A stretch of 64,000 nucleotides of DNA, taken from the NCBI GenBank assembly GCA_002179805.1, contig NAVB01000552.1:44646-108645 (forward strand). The letters are read 5' to 3'. Below, one piece after another: positions 48,826 to 59,413 of this stretch. The translations under genes and the position numbers were made by a program. The notes under the pieces are model-generated. The model saw only the letters and a program-made list of their open reading frames with translations, was not told the origin of the DNA and searched no databases. The stretch comes from Acanthamoeba lenticulata (Eukaryota; Discosea; Longamoebia; Acanthamoebidae). How positions within the stretch are numbered: position 1 is the first letter of the stretch; every line of letters begins with the position of its first letter.

Positions 48826-49186
48826 ACATGATCCTTTAAAATTCTTGTTATGTCTGCTGGTGCAACGAATATGCCAGAAGTACATGAAGTTCACTCCGAT
48901 TGGGGAGAAGAATAGCGGCTAACAGATGAGACCACTTTTTGCGCGCTGCTACTTGTTTTGTAACAATCTTGAACTCAAACCACATAGTTGTGGTTTGCCC
49001 TTCAAGGAACCATTTGGAAAGCTCATATTGGGGAACAACTGGCTGCAGTTCGACTGCCTGTTGCTCAATTGAATACGCCTCCCTTCCAACACGACAGCCC
49101 ACGGGCAAGCAGGGTAAGTGTGGATCGAATGGACACGCAGAACGATACCGACGGGACATTGACAACAACTTACACGTCCATCCTCT
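48826..49186. other. Gap between the ankyrin gene and an unresolved membrane protein gene
   Basis: About 360 bp. It may contain 5' exons of the following gene (for example a frame with MDTQNDTDGTLTTTYTSILY at about 49130), but no signal peptide exon or splice pair could be fixed. Confidence 0.3.
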
Positions 49187-49869
49187 ATGAGTCCACGAGC
49201 CTCACGAACGCCAAAAGCCTCGACATCATCCTTTGCCAACTTCACAGTCGCCGCCAATGCCGTCAAGTGGGCCTTCAACCTGTCTGTTGCCACGGGCTCC
49301 GGAGTAAGCGACGGTGTGGCGGAAGCTCAGCGGAGCGGGTTCACGCTGCGCTACCAGATGGACAGCCTAACCTCCTCTGGGCTGAACAGCTCAGGCAGGG
49401 CAGATCAAAAAGCTATTCGATACTCCGCAGGAAGGCCTGCTCATGTTCATCACGCTGGCAACGGCTTCCGAGGACAACGTAACCGCTTTGGTACAGATGG
49501 AAGTGCCCGGCCTGGCAGTCATCGACGGCGTCGCGACCTCGCTCAGCCAGATCGGCGTGTCATGTGCCAACGACTGCAAGCAATGCGCTAGAGCTCATCT
49601 TCCCGCCATTCAATCACTCGGTGGTGTACGACCCAAGCCTTGGGCTGGGTGCCATGCTAGGCCAAAATTCAGGCGGTGACGGAGGATCGTCTACTTCGTC
49701 ATCGAGCGTGGGCCTGATTGTGGCGGTGGCAATTACCGTGGTCGTGGGACTAATCCTGGTGGTTATCGTTGTGGCACTTGCGCTCGGTTGGTACCGAAGG
49801 AGGCAACGGATCAATTCAGAAGAGGCGGTCCAACTGGACTACGAGTTGGAAGACGAAGAGCGTTTGTGA
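49187..49869 (+). CDS. Probable type I membrane protein, 5' end and splicing unresolved
   Basis: Three stretches in successive frames look coding: SSFANFTVAANAVKWAFNLS; then QIKKLFDTPQEGLLMFITLA with DNVTALVQMEVPGLAVIDGV; then ALELIFPPFNHSVVYDPSLG. The last leads into a clear C-terminal TM helix (VGLIVAVAITVVVGLILVVI), the basic stop-transfer RRRQR and a short acidic tail ending EDEERL at 49869. N-glycosylation sequons (NFT, NLS, NVT, NHS) suggest a surface glycoprotein. The first frame change can be explained by an intron from GGA|GTAAGC to CTCAG (49304-49394). The second, near 49570-49590, has no good splice solution. Family not recognised. Confidence 0.45.
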
Positions 49870-50107
49870 TTTTCCAGTTATTTTTCCTTATTGTAACATC
49901 TACACTTTTGTGATTTTTAAGTCTTTTTGCGAGGCTAGCCTCTTGCTGATGTGCTGGACGCCTGAATCCACTGATAGAGTGAAGCCAGCCGCGAACGAGG
50001 TGGGAGCTTACACTCGGACATGTCGTTGGCAGGTACGTTTGCAGAGGAACTGGGTACGGTCGACGAGCATCTGTCTCTCTCAGCTGCATAACGTTCAATG
50101 CCCTGCC

Positions 50108-50908
50108 CTACTCAGTTTCAAAGGACAAGGAAAGCTGCGCACCTCTGAGTTGCCAGTACCACTTGCCTTTCAGGGTCTTCTCGTTGTGAAGTGGTACATC
50201 AGCGAGAAGGGCGGCCCAGTTCTGCTGGCAAGCCTGGGTGTTCTTCACTGTCCTCGTCCTTCTTCTCCGCTGCTGGTTGATGCTTGCCCGTCGGTCTTGC
50301 TTGGTAATGGCAGCCGTACCGCGCTTGCTCACTCCCAAGTCACATCCGCGGTTACTGAGCTTGCTGTTGATCTCTGCGGTTGGCAAGGACTCTGGTGGGC
50401 AAACTGGTTCTGAAACAAAACAGGCAGGATGCTGGGTGAAGACACTTGCTGGAGAAGACCAGCTTTCCGGTGCCGTTGTGGTAGGAGAAGGAGACGACAG
50501 GCACGGAGCGGTGCTGGAAGTCGTGAGCAAGGAAGGGTCGGAAGAAGGGCTGGAGCACAGTGGAGAAGGCGCGCCCAAAGCGACAAAGGTCGGCGGGGAA
50601 TCAGGCAAAGAGTAGAACTGGTCTACGTCAAAGTCGTCGATGACGGGAGTTGAGAACGGTTGGTCTTCCGGTGTGCTTGTACTACACCAAGGCGACGATG
50701 CGTATGAGGGGCAGCTTTCCGAACTCTCACTGGGGCTGCCGGGGTTGAACCAGTTGTAGAAATCTTCGTCTTCCTTTGGGCTAGGTGGTGTCAGCGAGGC
50801 CAAACCAAAGAGTGGCGGGATGGTGGAGGGCTGTTGGTTGAAAACTTCATCGAAGAGGTCGAGTGAAGGTGAGTCTGCGTTGAACGTAATGAGGCTGCTC
50901 GTGTCCAT
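50108..50908 (-). CDS. Acidic Ser/Pro-rich protein with a basic C-terminal segment, transcription-factor-like
   Basis: Open frame from ATG 50908 (MDTSSLITFNADSPSLDLFD) to 50108, 266 residues, no intron seen. The N-terminal 170 residues are Ser/Pro/Asp/Phe-rich with acidic-aromatic clusters (EDEDFYNWFNPGSPSE, DDFDVDQFYSLPD) like activation domains. Near the C-terminus a basic cluster (QDRRASINQQRRRRTRTVKN) precedes a short helical tail. There is no leucine zipper or zinc-finger pattern. A missing 3' exon is possible because AAAGGCAAGTGG near the end could be a donor. Function not assigned. Confidence 0.5.
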   Translation of the reverse strand: MDTSSLITFNADSPSLDLFDEVFNQQPSTIPPLFGLASLTPPSPKEDEDFYNWFNPGSPSESSESCPSYASSPWCSTSTPEDQPFSTPVIDDFDVDQFYSLPDSPPTFVALGAPSPLCSSPSSDPSLLTTSSTAPCLSSPSPTTTAPESWSSPASVFTQHPACFVSEPVCPPESLPTAEINSKLSNRGCDLGVSKRGTAAITKQDRRASINQQRRRRTRTVKNTQACQQNWAALLADVPLHNEKTLKGKWYWQLRGAQLSLSFETE

Positions 50909-51142
50909 TACCGCTGCCGGGAACGATTTGGTGTTGTTGTAGGTCACATGAGTGCAAGTGGGTGCTCTTTAAGGGTTCAAGGAAGTCAACACGGCTGCAC
51001 GACATGTTCTGCCACAGCCAAGCTTCACTCTGACATGACGTTGTGGGCCAACTGACACGAGGAAAGCGGAAAAAGGAAAAATGCATGACCTTAAAAATAA
51101 CTGCTGGTTGATGGTTGAGGGACATATTCAGATGAATTGAAC

Positions 51143-54100
51143 TCAGAAAAAGACGGAAAACTTTTGGGTCAGGCGGATGTCGTTGCTGGATGATCCGACC
51201 ATCAGCGTGAACTCGCCCGGCTCCACCTCCCACTTGTGCTGTCGGTTGTAGAGAGCCAGCTCGGAGGTGATGTCGAGACGGAAGGTGGCCGTCTGCGTCT
51301 GATTCGGCTGCACGGCGATGCGTTGGAAGCCCTTGAGCGACATCACGGGCGCCGTCACGCTGCTCACCTCGTCCCGCACGTAGATTTGCACCACCTGGCG
51401 CAAACAAACAAACAAACAAACAAACAAACACATGAGTTGGCCAAGCGATGATTACCTCGACCAGAGGACTGAGCGCGCAAACCTCTTCGCCGGCCACAGG
51501 CCCGGTGTTGGTGACGTTGACGGTGATCGTCATGACTGAGCTCGGCACAAGGTAACTGGGTGACACCACCAAATTGCTATCTGCAAACATAAAAAAACAA
51601 TAAAATAATAATCAAGAATAAGTATTAATATCAATTATATAATCAATTTGAAAAAACGATCAAGAAATAAACAAAAATCAGCTTAAAATAAAATGGCGTA
51701 CAGGCAAACGTGGTGTAGGACAGGCCGTGGCCAAAGTAGTAGAGGGGCGTGCTGTCGGTGCCGTCGGCGTAGACGGCCGTCCGGTTCTTGCGCGCGCTGG
51801 GCTTGTAGTTGTAGAACATGGGCAACTGGCCCACGTGCTGTGGGAACGTCACCGGAATGCGCCCGGCCGGGTTGTAGTCCCCGAACAGGACGTCGGCGAT
51901 GGCCTGGCCCTGGGCCTGGCCTGGGTAGAAGCCCGTAAGGACCGCGTCGGTGTGGTTGTGGATCCAGCGGACGCTCAGCGCCCGCCCGTGGAGAAGGACG
52001 ACGATCATGGGCACCTTGGGAGCGACCGCGCGGACGAACTCAACGAGTTGTTCCTGCGAGCCGGGCAGGTCGAGCGTCGCTCGATCAAGGCCCTCGCCGC
52101 AGGTGTGGATGTCCTCGCCCAGGACCATGATGACCACGTCGGCCACCGCCGCGGTCTTGGCGGCCAGCTGCTGTCCCAAGGTGGTGCCGCCGATGAGGCT
52201 CCACTCGAGCGACAGTGACGAGCAGTCGCTTGGCCGCACAAACTCGAGCATGATGGCGTGCTTGACCCCGGCCGTGAACGTGAACGGGACGACGTACGAC
52301 GGCCCGGGCTTGGTGATGGTGTCCAGGATGACCTTGCCGTTCACCGTGAGCCTGTGTCCCGTTGGGGGCTCGTGAGCGCACAAGATCTCTAGGCGCAATC
52401 AGGCCGAGCAGGTGGTGAAGGAGGCGGACCTGGCGGCGCCAGCGTCGTACGATACGCCGAGGAGGCCGACGATGGACACATCCGGGATGAGCGTGCCTTT
52501 CCACACAGCCGAGAAGTTTTGGGCAAAGTCGTCGAACGGCGGCCAGATGTACCACTGGAAGTTGACCTGCGGGTCCACCCTGTTCCCATGCCAATCCCGT
52601 CCCCGAGTCAGCGCCAGCCAAAAGACCTCGAGCCCTTTGGTTTGTACGCACTGAATGCGCGGGGTGCCCTGGAAGTTGGTGTTGTTGAAGTACTGGCCCT
52701 GCAGGCCGTTGACAGCGCTACCCCCAATACGCGGGAAGAGGCCCTCGAAGACGGAACCCGTCGAGGTCGCGCCTCGATCGTCGATCTGGGCATTAGGCGG
52801 GAACAGGTACCGCGGGCGCACCACCTGCGTCTCGTTGTCCCTCAGCACGCCAGAGCCCCTGAACGCGGATAAATGGGAAAAAATCAATTAATAATTCATA
52901 TAATAAGATATGATTTTATATAAATACCAAACGTGGTAAATAGTGGCCGATGGCAGCTTGCTGGCGACGCCATCGAGCACGGTGACGAAGTTCTCGAGGA
53001 CGCCTGCGCCCGAGTAGTCACCCGTCTGCGGCTTATCGGCGTTGGGACCGATGACGGCCACTGTCCGGCCGGCGCCGAACTGGCGCTGCAAATTGACATC
53101 AGGAGCATTTCGACAGGATGATGGTCAGGCCAGAGGTCCACCATCGCTCCATCATGCGTCCTGAGGCCGAGCCCGGGCGTACCGCGGAGAGGGGCAGCAA
53201 GGGGGTGGTCGAGCCAGCAGGGAACGGGTCGTTCTTGAGCAGGACGATGGACTTGTGCGCGGCTTCGAGCGCCAGGGCGCGGTGCGCCGGCGAGTTGACC
53301 ACGGTGGGGACCAGCGACGGATCTAGCGCGCGAGCGGCCCCGTGGGTGATCAGCCAAGGCCTTGCGCAGTCATCGGAGTACATGACAGAGACAAAGAGAA
53401 AAGGCACCGGTCATGGGGTTGTCGAAGAGGCCCAGCATCATCTTGACGCGCAGCAGGTCGGCCACTCGATCGTCGACCGTGGACTCGTTCAGCAGGCCCG
53501 ACTTGACAGCGGCCGTGATGTTACCGTCCCACGAGGCATGCGGGAAGTCGTAGAACTGGAGCGCGAGAAGGTTGCCACGTCTTTTCTAAGCCACCAGTAC
53601 GCCGCAAGATGCTGCCGAGAGTGGGAATGCGCACCTGCATGTTACCGCCAGCCTGGATGAACTGCACCATGGCGTCCTGCGGTGACGCCGCGACGTGGTG
53701 CGTGTTGTAGAGCATCGACACAGCGCCCAGATCGGAGAGCACGAAGCCGTCAAAGCCCCATTGCTGCATTCCAGAAATTCCTCGAGTTGGCGCCATCAGC
53801 TCCGCCACGGTTAAGAGGGGAGGTTGGGAGGGCTGCCGTACGCCGCGAAGGTGGTCGGTGAGGAGGTCTTCATTGCAGGCATTGGGAACGCCGTCGATCT
53901 CCGAGTAGGCCGCCATGATGCCCCGCGCGCCGCCTTCCATAACCGCCGCTTTGAAGGTGGGAAGGAACAGCGTTTCGAGGTCGCGAGGGCCGACGTGGGC
54001 CGGCGCGGTGTTGAGGCCGCTCTCCGGGATCGAGTGGGCCGCAAAGTGTTTGGGCTCGGCTGGACAGCCAAGCCAGAGGTCAGCTTCGGTTTTGGACACG

Positions 54101-55073
54101 GGCAAGCCCGAGGAGGACGGGCGTACCGACAACGCTATGGTTGGTGGCCAGCGACACGTGCGGGTCGGTACCGCCCTGCAAGCCCGAGACCATGGCCACG
54201 CCCATGCGCGAGACGTGGTAGGTGTCCTCGCCGTACAGTTCCTCCACTCTGCGGAGCAGCGCCCAATGAGGTTCCACAACAACGTTTTGCTTTTTGGGAC
54301 GAGTCTTCTTCGAACCTTCCCCAACGCGGCTCGTAGGCGATGCCGAGGACCGGCGCGAGGCAGAAGCCGATGCCGTAGGCGCGCGCCTCGGCGGCAATGG
54401 CCTGGCCCACGCGATTCACGAGGTCCTTGTCCCACGTTGCGCCAAGCGACACGGCTTGCGGGAAGACTACGGGCGCGGCGATCTTGTTGGTGAGGTTACA
54501 GCCCAAAGATAAAGAGAATGACATGATGAATCAAAGTGGGCAGTTCACCAGTGTGTCCGGCCTGGAGGAGGCCGTGAAGGCACTCTTCAATGAAGAGGAA
54601 CGGAATGCCCAGGCGGGACTTCTCCTTGGCCCACTGCTGGAGGAGGTTGATCTCCTTGGCTGTGTGGGGATAAAAGTCGTGCACGGCACCACCAGCGCCC
54701 TGGGCCCAGGCGGCTTCGATGCGTTGCCAGTCGAGCTTGCCCTCGGTGACGATGTCGGAGCCGGGGTAGAGGTCCAACTGCCGCACCTGTCATAAGCGTG
54801 GCGAGCAAGTTACTCACCAGCTTGTGCGGGAAGTTGTTTAGGCAGCGCCATACCTTCTCGAGGAGAGTCATGTTGGCAACAATAGCGCGAATGCGCGCTT
54901 CATCTACTCCCTTTACATGAACAAGAGAGGCCATAGAAGGTAAAAAATCTAAGTGAACTGGAGAACACACTGGAACAAACATATACCTTGAGCGGGGACG
55001 CAGAAGCAGCAATTGCCATCGCCAACAATGCAAGCGCTACTATGAACCACCCCGACAGCCCTCTCCACTTCAT
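51143..55073 (-). CDS. Secreted glycoside hydrolase family 3 beta-glucosidase with PA14 insert
   Basis: ATG 55073 begins a signal peptide (WFIVALALLAMAIAASAS). GH3 N-terminal barrel: LGIPFLFIEECLHGLL, FPQAVSLGATWDKDLVNRVG, KHFAAHSIPESGLNTAPAH, and GFVLSDLGAV carrying the nucleophile Asp (usual motif SDW). The C-terminal domain begins SIVLLKNDPFPAG and VAVIGPNADKPQTGDYSGAG. A PA14 domain is inserted (GLQGQYFNNTNFQGTP ... ARLTVNGKVILDTI), after which the sandwich resumes (VVIMVLGEDIHTCGEGLDRA, FGDYNPAGRIPVTFP), followed by an Fn3-like end (VSPSYLVPSSVMTITVNVTN). An intron at 52352-52429 removes an apparent in-frame TGA. Cleaves beta-glucosides, likely in bacterial or plant cell-wall digestion or cyst-wall cellulose turnover (inference). 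Confidence 0.9.
51401..51431. repeat. (AAAC)n microsatellite in a GH3 intron
   Basis: About eight tandem CAAA/AAAC units just outside the exon encoding VVQIYVRDEVSSV. Confidence 0.95.
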
Positions 55074-55232
55074 CTTTAGGAGATTTGACCGCAGTCTCAC
55101 GGCCGTGGCTCGTTTTGCCCTTTCGTGAGCCTGGCAGCCGGTTGAGTGCGTTGCTTTTGGTGCTGTCTACAGAAATGAAAAACGAAAAAAACAAACAAAC
55201 CTCGTAATCTCCAGATCGGCCCTGTGCTGAAG
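55074..55232. promoter_or_regulatory. Short divergent spacer between GH3 and Maf genes
   Basis: Only 159 bp separate two start codons facing away from each other, so promoter elements of both genes must overlap. No specific motif identified. Confidence 0.4.
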
Positions 55233-56197
55233 ATGCTCACGTGCAGGGCTCCACGACTCAGTGGATTGCGAATCGTGCTCGCGTCTGGTTCGCCGAGACG
55301 TCGCCAGATCCTCAACGAACTGGTAAGCAAGCCCTCAACATCCCAAGTACTTGCCCAGCTCACACAGTGTTGTGCAGGGGTTGAATGTGGAGGTGCTTGC
55401 CTCGCGATTCGAAGAGAATCTGGACAAGGAAAAGCTGGGCCCCGTTCCCTACGTGCTGGCAACTGCATTGGGCAAGGCCAATGAAGGTACAGTACTTGCG
55501 TCCCCACACGGTACAGGTTGGTTCTCACGCTAGTCTCCTGCACTGCAGTGCATGAGCGCCTCAGGAGCGAGAGCAAGGACGTGGACCTCATCATCTCGGC
55601 CGACACCATCGTGGTGCGTGCCGGCGTCAACTACCTCTCTCAACGCATTACTGACGCTGCGCAACGTCGCAGGTGTTGGACAACACGATCCTCGAGAAGC
55701 CCGCATCAGAGGACCACGCCCGGCAGATGCTGCGACGGCTGAGCGGCAACACGCACACCGTCCACACGGCCGTCGTGCTGCTCCTCCCACAGCAGCGACA
55801 AGGCACGCTCTTGGGCGTGCCCGCGCATGGGAACGAGCTTGCCTTTCTTACCCTTGAGCACGCCGCAGGCGCCGACGACGGGCAGCAGCCGTACACGCGC
55901 AGCTTCTACGAGTCCACGCAGGTCACCTTTGCCGACCTCAGCGACGAGGTCATCGACGCATACGTCGCCACGGGCTCGCCCATGTACGTTTTGTGTCTTT
56001 CTTGCTTTGGCCCCACCACGGCCGGTTTAACGCGCGTGCGCAGGGACAAGGCCGGGTCCTACGGCATACAGGAAGTGACCGGCGGCTCGCTGATTCGAGG
56101 AATCAACGGGTGCTACTACAACGTCGTCGGCTTCCCGCTCAACCGCTTCTGCACGGAAGTGCTCGCCCTCTTCGACCACCGTCCGCCACTTCTGTAG
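55233..56197 (+). CDS. Maf-family nucleoside triphosphate pyrophosphatase
   Basis: House-cleaning enzyme that hydrolyses non-canonical NTPs to NMP and pyrophosphate; the eukaryotic relative is the N-terminal half of ASMTL. ATG 55233 (an in-frame GTG lies 9 bp upstream). Four or five exons give all family motifs: LRIVLASGSPRRRQIL (triphosphate-binding loop), LDLIISADTIV-like DVDLIISADTIVV, ARQMLRRLSGNTHTVHTAV, FYESTQVTFADLSDEVIDAY, GSPMDKAGSYGIQEVTGG and CYYNVVGFPL. A ~25-residue insertion (QGTLLGVPAHGNELAFLTLE) between two core strands is longer than in bacterial Maf. Stop at 56197, 62 bp from the convergent NOC3 gene. Confidence 0.9.
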
Positions 56198-56259
56198 AAG
56201 GCCCTCGAAATACCCTCTTTTGTGATTTTTATTTCGTTGTTTGTTGAAGGCAAGGCGGC

Positions 56260-58532
56260 CTACGCGGACTGCTCGGGCAGCCAGTCGAGGTCGCGGTAGA
56301 CCTGCGTCCACAGGCGCGCCTGCTCGTGGAACTCGGCCAGGCCGCCGGCCCCGATGCTCTCCATCTCGGTGCGCGCGGCGGCCATGAAGGTCGTGGGCTC
56401 GCCCTGCGGCGCCCGAATGAAGAACTCCTGCGCGCCTCTCCTCCGTCGGCTCTGCACACACGCACACGCACGTGTCCCCACGTCAGCCCCGCCACAACAA
56501 CCAACATAATGATGGGTGGATGATGAGGGAGAAGGGCCAAAGGTACCTTGCTCTGCTTGCGGAGCAACTTGTCGAGCGGGTGGGCGCGGGGCTTGGGGAT
56601 GGGCGGGTTGAAGCCCGCCGACTCGAATTCAAAGACCTTGTAGAGCGCCATCGGCTCCGACTTGGCCGCCGGCGACACTCCGCCTGGCGCCTGCACCGGT
56701 TTGGCTGCGCGACACAACGAGACACGAAACAAGAGCCATCAGCACCACGCGTCGCGACGCTGAGACGGTGGCCACGCAGGCTGGGCCGAACCTGGGCCGC
56801 CGTCGGCCGCGACAAAGGTCTCGAGGACGCGGCCCGCGTAGTCGCTGACGACCGGGTGGTAGTGCGTCTTGATCTGGGCAAACTCCCACAGGGTGGCCGC
56901 CAGCGGGTTGGCGTGCTCCGGGTCGGTCACCTCCGACATGAACGTGCCCGAGCCCACGAACTCGCTGTCGAACAGCTGCTGCGCCCGCGGGTGCCGCTGC
57001 ACGGGCGAGACGACGACGACGACGATGATGATGAACTGCAAGCGAGAGAAGAGGAAAACAAAGGCACGGGCGGGCGGGCGTGCGTACATTGAGGATCTCC
57101 TTGACGATGGAGACGATGGCGAGGCAGGCGTTGGGCGGGAGGCACAGCGAGATGCTCATGAGGCGCTTGGCGAACCCGGCCATACGGTTGACCGACACCT
57201 GCGCCAAGCCAATTACTTCCGTCAATAAGAGACAGTCGCGCGGGGGAGGTCAGGGGGCCCGGGGCTGGGCACCTGCTTCTTGTCCTTGGACATGAGCGAG
57301 AGGCAGTGGAGCAGCGACCGGATGAGCTCCGGCGACTTGATGGCGTGCGTCGGGATGAAGGGCAGCAGCTCGTACAGCCGCGCGTAGAGTTCCTGCGTAA
57401 GCCACGGTCAGTCGCCGTCATCATCATCATCATCATAGGCGACGCGGCCGAGTGGTGACGCACCTTGAGGTCGATGTTGAGGGCGTTGAGCATGAGCGAG
57501 TCCTGCTGGAGCATCTGGAGGGCGGTGATGGCGCACTGCAGCTGTGTAGGCACGGGCAGCGGCGACTGGTCCTGGCCGATGAGGTCGCGCAGGGCCGTGA
57601 TGATGTCCTGGATGAAGTCGAGGTTGATGAACCGCGTGTACCTGCGCAAGCGCACGTCGCATGAGCCAAGAAGTCAGCCAAGAAAACACGAGGCCTGGGT
57701 TGAGGGTCCGGACCTAACGAGGCCGCGCAGCACAGAGGGCAGGAGCGGCGAGTTGGTGGTTCGCTTGAGGATGCGGAAGTACGTGATGAACACGCTTCGG
57801 AGGATGTCCGTTTGCTGTTGAGCGCACAGCCACGTCAGCCAAGAACAATAATTTGCAATGTAATCAAATGCATGAATGGAAGTGGGGCAGAAGGCTTACG
57901 ATGGTCTTGCGCTCCTCCTTGCTTTGGGTGGCTTCGGCCTCCTTCATCTCGGCCTCGACCTCCTGCATGACCTTGAACTCCTGCACTCGTGCGCGCATAC
58001 ACCGAAGCTCGCGTCAGAAGCAGACAATTGACGACGAGTGCGCATAAGTCGGGACGCAGAGAACCGAAGCGCACCTTGTACTGCTTCTTGGTGAGCTTCT
58101 TCTTCTCCTTCTTGGACAGGTGGGTCTTGGCCGGGTCGAGCGTAACGTCGCCCTCCTTCAGCATGTCCGTGAACTTGATGTGCAGCAGCACTTCGAGCGT
58201 CTGCCAATACGACATGAGATGACGATGATGATGACGATGAGCAACACTTGGCTCGCTCTGGAGCGCCGGGGGGGGGGGCAAGGGAGGGAAAGGGGAGGCG
58301 ACGTGCCTCGGGGCGGCTGCGGAAGTTCTTGGACTTGACAAACTGGCCGATGAGCTTGACGGTCTGGCGCGTGGTGCCGCCCTGCTTGTCGTTCTCGAAC
58401 ACGGCCAGGATGGCCTTGATGCACTGGTCCCGTAGCTCGGCGTTGTTGGTCGCCAGGTAGGGCACCAGAAGCGAGATGATGTTCCACGTGAAGTTGAAAT
58501 GCGGCACCGATCGCAGCAGCTCCGCCATGCAC
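56260..58532 (-). CDS. NOC3-like nucleolar complex protein, 5' exons missing
   Basis: NOC3 works with NOC2 in 60S ribosomal subunit maturation and in replication licensing. Exons align along the C-terminal two thirds of NOC3: CMAELLRSVPHFNFTWNIIS, FENDKQGGTTRQTVKLIGQF, LSKKEKKKLTKKQYK, DILRSVFITYFRILKRTTN, FINLDFIQDIITALRDLIG, KRLMSISLCLPPNACLAIVS, LWEFAQIKTHYHPVVSDYAG, ending DLDWLPEQSA at 56260. The first visible exon starts at 58532 after a CAG acceptor, so at least one exon must lie upstream. The next 880 bp are AT-rich and microsatellite DNA with no NOC3-like sequence. Its N-terminal ~300 residues (NOC3 N-domain) are therefore absent. Either the gene is broken or the assembly is wrong here. 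Confidence 0.85.
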
Positions 58533-59413
58533 CTGATATTATATTATTTTGTAAATGTCAACATTAAAAAATCCAATAATAAATAAATGAACAAATAAAA
58601 GAAGCAAAAACAGAAACAGAAATAGAAACAAAAACAAAAACAAAAACGAAATGTATATCGATATGTATCTACATTTAATAAAGGCAAAAAAAAAAATACT
58701 ACCATGTTTGGCTGGAGAAAATTTTAGGGCTTGTAAGCAGGGCCTGGGGCGCCGCTGTTATGATAAACGAAACGATTTGTGCATGGGCTGTGGTGGAGGG
58801 AACTACAGAAGACTGCACCGGGCTACGCACGCATGCACGTACGCACACGCGCGCGCACGCGCGCACACGTTGTGCGCAAGCTCACGCACGACCACGCACA
58901 ATCACGCTCGCACGCTCATGCACGCTCATGCACCCATGTGCACAAGCACGCACACACACGCACACACATACACACACTCACACGCGCGCGCACACACACA
59001 CACACACAATCACCGAGCACGTACTACCAAGGGTACTACTACTAAGAGAGCAAGCAGCAGGTCTGCTCAGGAGCCGACATAGAGACGCAACATCTAATAC
59101 TCGTTTTTTCTATCCACCTACGCCTTTGTCCTGCCTATCCGTCCCCCCCCAACAAGAGCGTCTGTCGTAGAGTCCGTCACTTAAAACGCCCTGAAGTCTC
59201 GGCACAACGGGCCGATGAGCCCTCCATCCCTTGATGTGCAGCTACGCGCTCTCCCGGTGTCGCAGCTTGCGAGTAAAGCTCAGCCCCTAAAAAAAAGAAA
59301 AAAAGATGAAAAAAGTGGTGGTAAACCTTTTTTTGGAAAACTTTTCCGATTTAACACCCCCAAGAGCCACGAAAAACGCTTGTCCGCAAAAAAAAGAAAG
59401 AAAAGAAAAAGAA
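58533..59413. other. AT-rich then microsatellite spacer between NOC3 and TRF-like genes
   Basis: Starts with ATATTATATTATTTT and AAATAAATGAAC-type sequence, then (AC)n and CGCG-rich repeats (58824-59008), then a purine-rich stretch (GAAAAAAAGAAAAAAAG) just before the TRF-like start codon. Open frames inside the repeats are artefacts. The missing NOC3 exons would be expected here but are not seen. Confidence 0.6.
58824..59008. repeat. Degenerate CA/CG-rich microsatellite
   Basis: About 185 bp of GCACGCAC, CACACA and GCGCGCGC units, with purine-pyrimidine alternation that could form Z-DNA. Ends in (CA)10-like sequence. Confidence 0.95.

Noticed and set aside
52399..52401. In-frame TGA inside the PA14 domain of the GH3 enzyme
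   Set aside because: A 78-bp GT-AG intron (52352-52429, phase 2) removes it and joins DAGAARLTVNGK, which matches the expected PA14 pattern better than the read-through.
58651..59170. Several open frames of His/Thr/Arg repeats
   Set aside because: Translations of the CA/CG microsatellite in all frames.
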